DNA from: Acidobacteriota bacterium
GTDB lineage: Bacteria; Acidobacteriota; Holophagae; Holophagales; Holophagaceae
DNA: 7,720 nt
NCBI GenBank assembly: GCA_021778785.1
Contig: JAJYBX010000079.1
Location: forward strand, 1 to 7,720
Direction of reading: 5' to 3'
The translations under genes and the position numbers were made by a program. The notes under the pieces were generated by a model. It was not told where the DNA came from. It searched no databases and saw nothing but the letters and a program-made list of their open reading frames with translations. Within the stretch, counting starts at the first letter, position 1, and each line of letters begins with the position of its first letter. Below, in pieces: positions 5,683 to 7,720 of the stretch.

Positions 5683-6831
5683 GTGCTGGCGATGTGGGTC
5701 CCCGAACTGCCGTTCCAGCTGGCCTGCGGCCGGGACGGAAGCCTGCGGGACCGGCCCCTGGCTTTCCTGAGCCCCGAGACTCCCCGCACGCCCGCCCTCT
5801 GGTTCGTGAACCGCCTGGGCCGGGCCGAGGGGCTGGTGCCGGGCCTGCCCCTGGACCAGGCCCTCCGCACCGCCCGGGGCCTGCGGGTGCTGGATCCCTC
5901 GCCCCAGGTCTGGTGGGAGGCCCAGGCGGAGCTGGGCACCTTCCTCCAGGCCTGGACGCCCCAGGGCCAGCTCCTGCGCCTGGGCGAGGCCCTGGTGGAG
6001 CTCCAGGGCACCCAGCGGCTCTTCGGGCCCCTGGCGGACACGGCCGAGCGCATGCGCCGGGAGCTGGCCGGGCGGAACGGCTGGGAGAGCCACGGGGGCC
6101 TGTCCCTCAGCGCCACCGCCGCCCAGTTCGCCGCCCACGCCGAGCACCAGCTGGAACGGGTGGGGGAGGGCGCCGAGGCCGCCTTCCTGGCCCCCCACCC
6201 CCTGCGCCGCCTGCCGGACCTGGCCCCGCGCCTGCAGGAGCGCTTCCGGCGCCTGGGCCTGCGCACCTTCGGCGACCTCCAGCCCGTGCCCCTGCCCGTG
6301 CTGGCGGAGCTGACGAACCCCAAGCTGGCGCCGGACCTGCGGGCCCGGGTCCGCGGCGAGGACCGGCCCCGCCTGCCCCTGCTCACCGAGCGCCCCGGCC
6401 ACGCCCGCCACGGCTGGCGCCTGCAGCCCCCCCGCCTGCCGGAGGAGGTGGGCCTGGCCGTGCGCTGCCTGGACTGGCTCTGGTCCGACCCCCGCCACCC
6501 CCGCACGCTGACGCTGCGCTGGTGGGACGTGGACGGCGAGCCCCACGCCTGGCGCGCCGGGCCGGAGGACCTCACGGCCCCGCCCCTGGTGCTGGCCCGC
6601 CGCATCCAGCAGGCCTTCCTGGCGGGCGCCATCCGGCGCCTCCTCGTGCGCGAGGTGGAACTGCGCCTGGCCTGGGGCCTGGGCCGCGAGCGGGCCCTCT
6701 TCGAGGATCCCCGCAATGCCAAGCTCGACCGCCTCGAACCCGCCCTCGCCCGCCTCCGCCACCGCTTCCCGGACCAGGCCGTCCTGCCGGGGTGGATGGG
6801 GCAGCGGGGAGGTCATCTTGAAACAGCCTAA
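5683..6831 (+). CDS. imuB: ImuB-like, catalytically inactive Y-family DNA polymerase
   Basis: 382 residues with the Y-family (DinB/UmuC) fold. In known ImuA-ImuB-DnaE2 mutasomes, ImuB is the non-polymerising hub that binds the beta clamp and recruits DnaE2 for mutagenic translesion synthesis after DNA damage. Evidence: N-terminal LAMWVPELPFQLA (2-14) takes the place of the catalytic D-x-D-x-FFAxVE motif and lacks its aspartates. LRLGEALVELQGTQRLFGPL (98-117) takes the place of the SxDEA palm motif but keeps the LFG that ImuB proteins carry. GLSLSATAAQFAAHAEHQLE (139-158) follows, then a helix-hairpin-helix-like stretch (LRRLPDLAPRLQERFRRLGL, from about 180). It is shorter than many ImuB proteins (often near 500), so the C-terminal protein-interaction tail may be reduced. 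The GTG start has GGAGG at 5673-5677, five bases upstream. The stop overlaps the direct repeat at 6825-6844. No imuA precedes it. Confidence 0.85.
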   Translation: MLAMWVPELPFQLACGRDGSLRDRPLAFLSPETPRTPALWFVNRLGRAEGLVPGLPLDQALRTARGLRVLDPSPQVWWEAQAELGTFLQAWTPQGQLLRLGEALVELQGTQRLFGPLADTAERMRRELAGRNGWESHGGLSLSATAAQFAAHAEHQLERVGEGAEAAFLAPHPLRRLPDLAPRLQERFRRLGLRTFGDLQPVPLPVLAELTNPKLAPDLRARVRGEDRPRLPLLTERPGHARHGWRLQPPRLPEEVGLAVRCLDWLWSDPRHPRTLTLRWWDVDGEPHAWRAGPEDLTAPPLVLARRIQQAFLAGAIRRLLVREVELRLAWGLGRERALFEDPRNAKLDRLEPALARLRHRFPDQAVLPGWMGQRGGHLETA

Positions 6832-6844
6832 TAAAAGCCTAATA
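6825..6844 (+). repeat. Tandem AGCCTAATA direct repeat, 11-bp period
   Basis: AGCCTAATA occurs at 6825-6833 and again at 6836-6844, separated by two A residues. The repeat includes the imuB stop codon and ends four bases before the AAGGAGG of the next reading frame. Its AT-rich content stands out sharply from its surroundings. Same-face spacing of one helical turn suggests a protein-binding site. The period and the GC-dinucleotide positions resemble the repeat before imuB. Confidence 0.5.
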
Positions 6845-6858
6845 TTCAAGGAGGCCCG

Positions 6859-6951
6859 ATGACCCCCACCATCCACCGGGAAGGGCTCTTCCGGTTCTTC
6901 TTCTACAGCCATGAGCCCCGTGAGCCACCCCATGTCCCTGGCGAACCCTGA
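6859..6951 (+). pseudogene. DUF4160 gene remnant (30 codons)
   Basis: An ATG with a strong AAGGAGG (6848-6854) opens a frame of 30 codons ending at TGA 6949-6951. TIHREGLFRFFFYSHEPREP followed by PHV matches from memory the N-terminus of DUF4160 proteins (xTIxRxxxFRFFFYSxExxEPPHxHV), which are normally around 80-90 residues. After PHV the similarity stops, and the frame overlaps the start of the DUF2442 gene by 20 bases. DUF4160 and DUF2442 genes are commonly neighbours, so the simplest reading is a deletion that removed the rest of DUF4160 and left its translation start. The short peptide may still be translated and drive coupled translation of the next gene, which lacks its own ribosome binding site. 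A deliberate leader peptide is the alternative. Confidence 0.6.
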
Positions 6952-7384
6952 CGGTCCCCGCGCCGCGCACCTCTGGTTCGAGCGGGGGCGCTTGGTGGTC
7001 CAGCTCCAGGACGGCCGGGAGCTGGCCTGTCCGCTGGCCTTCTTCCCCCGGCTGGCGGGGGCCTTCGCCGCGGACCTGGCGGACTGGCGCTTGACGGGGC
7101 GGGGCACGGGCATCCACTGGCCGCGCCTGGACGAGGATCTATCGGTCCAGGGGCTGCTGGAGGGCCGCCGTGCTCCCGAGGCGGACGCCCGAACGAAGGC
7201 CCTGGCCCCGCGCCTGCGCGCCGCCCGCCGCCAGGCCGGCCTCACCCAGGCCCAACTCGCCGGGCGATTGGGCCGCTCCCAGGCCCTGGTGAGCCTCGCC
7301 GAGCGGGGCGGCCTGCGCACCGGGATCCCCTACCTTCACGCCGTCCTCGACGCTTGCGGCCTGTCTCGCGACTGGCAGCCCTGA
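6932..7384 (+). CDS. DUF2442 protein with C-terminal XRE-type helix-turn-helix
   Basis: 150 residues. The first ~80 are a DUF2442 domain: AAHLWFERGRLVVQLQDGRE followed by LACPLAFFPRL, a W-R-L segment, and GTGIHWPRLDEDLSVQGLLE, all hallmark pieces of that family. Residues about 95-150 form an HTH_3/XRE domain: LAPRLRAARRQAGLTQAQLA, then GRLGRSQALVSLAERGG, where TQAQLAGRLGRSQALVSLAE is the HTH core. A DNA-binding regulator, possibly of its own locus, is likely. DUF2442 has no settled function, and the pair with DUF4160 has features of a toxin-antitoxin module, but that is inference. ATG 6932 fits family start better than ATG 6911, and neither has a ribosome binding site, so translation is probably coupled to the 30-codon frame upstream. 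It sits between imuB and the polymerase-like gene on the same strand. Confidence 0.8.
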   Translation: MSLANPDGPRAAHLWFERGRLVVQLQDGRELACPLAFFPRLAGAFAADLADWRLTGRGTGIHWPRLDEDLSVQGLLEGRRAPEADARTKALAPRLRAARRQAGLTQAQLAGRLGRSQALVSLAERGGLRTGIPYLHAVLDACGLSRDWQP

Positions 7385-7432
7385 TTCCATCCCCACCGAA
7401 AAAGCTCTCCACGAGATGTCCGTTCGTCTCGC

Positions 7433-7451
7433 GTATCGGCTCCGCCGATAC
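7433..7451. repeat. Perfect 8-bp hairpin downstream of the DUF2442 gene
   Basis: GTATCGGC (7433-7440) and GCCGATAC (7444-7451) pair perfectly across a 3-base TCC loop. It lies 49 bp past the DUF2442 stop. There is no following T-tract, so a terminator role is only possible. It directly precedes the GTGTCC-type repeats and may belong to the same intergenic element. Confidence 0.5.
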
Positions 7452-7457
7452 CGAGAG

Positions 7458-7529
7458 GGACACGAAGCAAAGAGCAAGGGCACGAATCACGCTTGGTGTC
7501 CTTCGCGTTCTTCTTCGTGTCCTTCGTGG
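7458..7529. repeat. Intergenic repeat element built from GTGTCCTTCG / GGACACGAAG units
   Basis: GTGTCCTTCG occurs at 7496-7505 and 7517-7526 (21-bp period). Its inverse-type unit GGACACGAAG at 7458-7467 is the exact reverse complement of 7513-7522, giving a 10-bp stem with a 45-base loop. Related pieces (GGGCACGAAT at 7479-7488) lie inside the loop. Lower GC and non-coding character set it apart. From memory, strings like CTTCGTGTCCTTCGTGG recur between genes in several GC-rich phyla, so this is probably a dispersed repeat. Its function is unknown. Confidence 0.5.
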
Positions 7530-7555
7530 AGCTCCTTTCCCCTCTGGCATGCCCC

Positions 7556-7720
7556 ATGTTCGCCCTCGGCATCTCCGATTTCTCCGCAGGTGAAGGCGTC
7601 TACCCGGCGAAGCAGCTGCTGCGCCTGGCGCGGGCCCTGGGCTACCGCGACCTGGTCTGCTGGGACCGGGGCGTGGCGGGCTACCCGAAGCTGCGGGCGG
7701 AACTGGAATGGATCCACAAG
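7556..7720 (+). CDS. dnaE2: PHP-domain N-terminus, probably DnaE2-type error-prone DNA polymerase III alpha (runs off the right edge)
   Basis: The frame is open from ATG 7556 to the window end (55 codons). FALGISDFSAGEGVYPAKQL followed by LRLARALGYRDLVCWDRGVAGY aligns with the start of the PHP domain of DNA polymerase III alpha subunits (LHxHSxFSxxxGxxxPxxLVxxAxxLGxxALALTDxxxLxG). The metal-binding H-x-H is absent: the first histidine position is Leu and the second Ile. This fits a degenerate, structural PHP domain. Placement downstream of imuB on the same strand is the main reason to call it DnaE2 rather than replicative DnaE. The polymerase domain is outside the window, so this is unproven. 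No good ribosome binding site precedes 7556; an in-frame GTG at 7526 is an alternative start but would begin inside the repeat element. Confidence 0.6.
   Translation, partial: MFALGISDFSAGEGVYPAKQLLRLARALGYRDLVCWDRGVAGYPKLRAELEWIHK

Noticed and set aside
4644..6821. Long plus-strand open frame (725 codons) over the anti-sigma, sigma and imuB genes
   Set aside because: Product is Pro/Gly/Ala/Arg-rich, out of frame with imuB and antisense to the sigma block; such shadow frames are expected at ~70% GC where stop codons are rare.
5644..7320. Long minus-strand open frame (558 codons) antisense to imuB and DUF2442
   Set aside because: Antisense shadow of two genes with clear family motifs; no start signal or recognisable domain.
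7433..7451. Intrinsic terminator for the imuB-DUF2442 transcript
   Set aside because: The hairpin is perfect but no T-tract follows on either strand, so it is listed as a repeat only.
7496..7526. CRISPR-like array suggested by the repeated GTGTCCTTCG
   Set aside because: Units are only ~10 bp, there are two same-strand copies, and the spacing is 11 bp with no unique spacer of CRISPR length.
7549..7593. Start at ATG 7549 for the PHP-domain gene
   Set aside because: That ATG is in another frame and hits a stop at 7591-7593; the frame from 7556 stays open and carries the PHP-like sequence.

Overview
This is a GC-rich (roughly 70% by eye), gene-dense bacterial chromosomal window. GC-rich third codon positions, mostly AGGAG-type ribosome binding sites and the gene content fit a free-living, high-GC, non-actinobacterial soil or sediment organism. 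An Acidobacteriota (Holophagae/Geothrix-like) origin is my impression only; no marker gene in the window proves it. I see no rRNA, tRNA, CRISPR array, transposase or phage gene.

Layout. (1) 1-611: the 5' end of a lysine 6-aminotransferase-like gene (minus) diverges from an intact moaE (plus). The two share a 53-bp spacer holding a near-perfect palindrome. (2) 678-2000: a family-2 glycosyltransferase with a TPR tail (minus), converging on moaE. A perfect 18-bp stem-loop lies just upstream of its start. (3) 2060-2500: a scar region. It holds the 3' remnant of an unidentified minus-strand gene, abutting a frameshifted 3' fragment of a second moaE about 92% identical to the intact one. (4) 5543-2508: a minus-strand block of ECF sigma factor, zinc-finger membrane anti-sigma factor, five-helix membrane protein and secreted S41 peptidase. 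A good ECF-type promoter precedes it, so the sigma factor probably drives its own operon. (5) 5683-7720: a plus-strand mutasome-like locus: imuB (catalytically dead Y-family polymerase), a 30-codon DUF4160 remnant, a DUF2442 protein with a C-terminal HTH, a repeat-filled spacer, and the start of a PHP-domain gene that is probably the DnaE2-type error-prone polymerase.

How they work together. The sigma/anti-sigma block looks like an envelope-signal response whose outputs include a membrane protein and an exported protease. The imuB...dnaE2-like block looks like a DNA-damage mutagenesis cassette with two unusual points: no imuA is visible, and a DUF4160'/DUF2442-HTH pair sits between imuB and the polymerase. 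Two direct repeats with an 11-bp period (before imuB and directly after it) have the geometry of a direct-repeat LexA-type operator and are the most testable regulatory hypothesis here.
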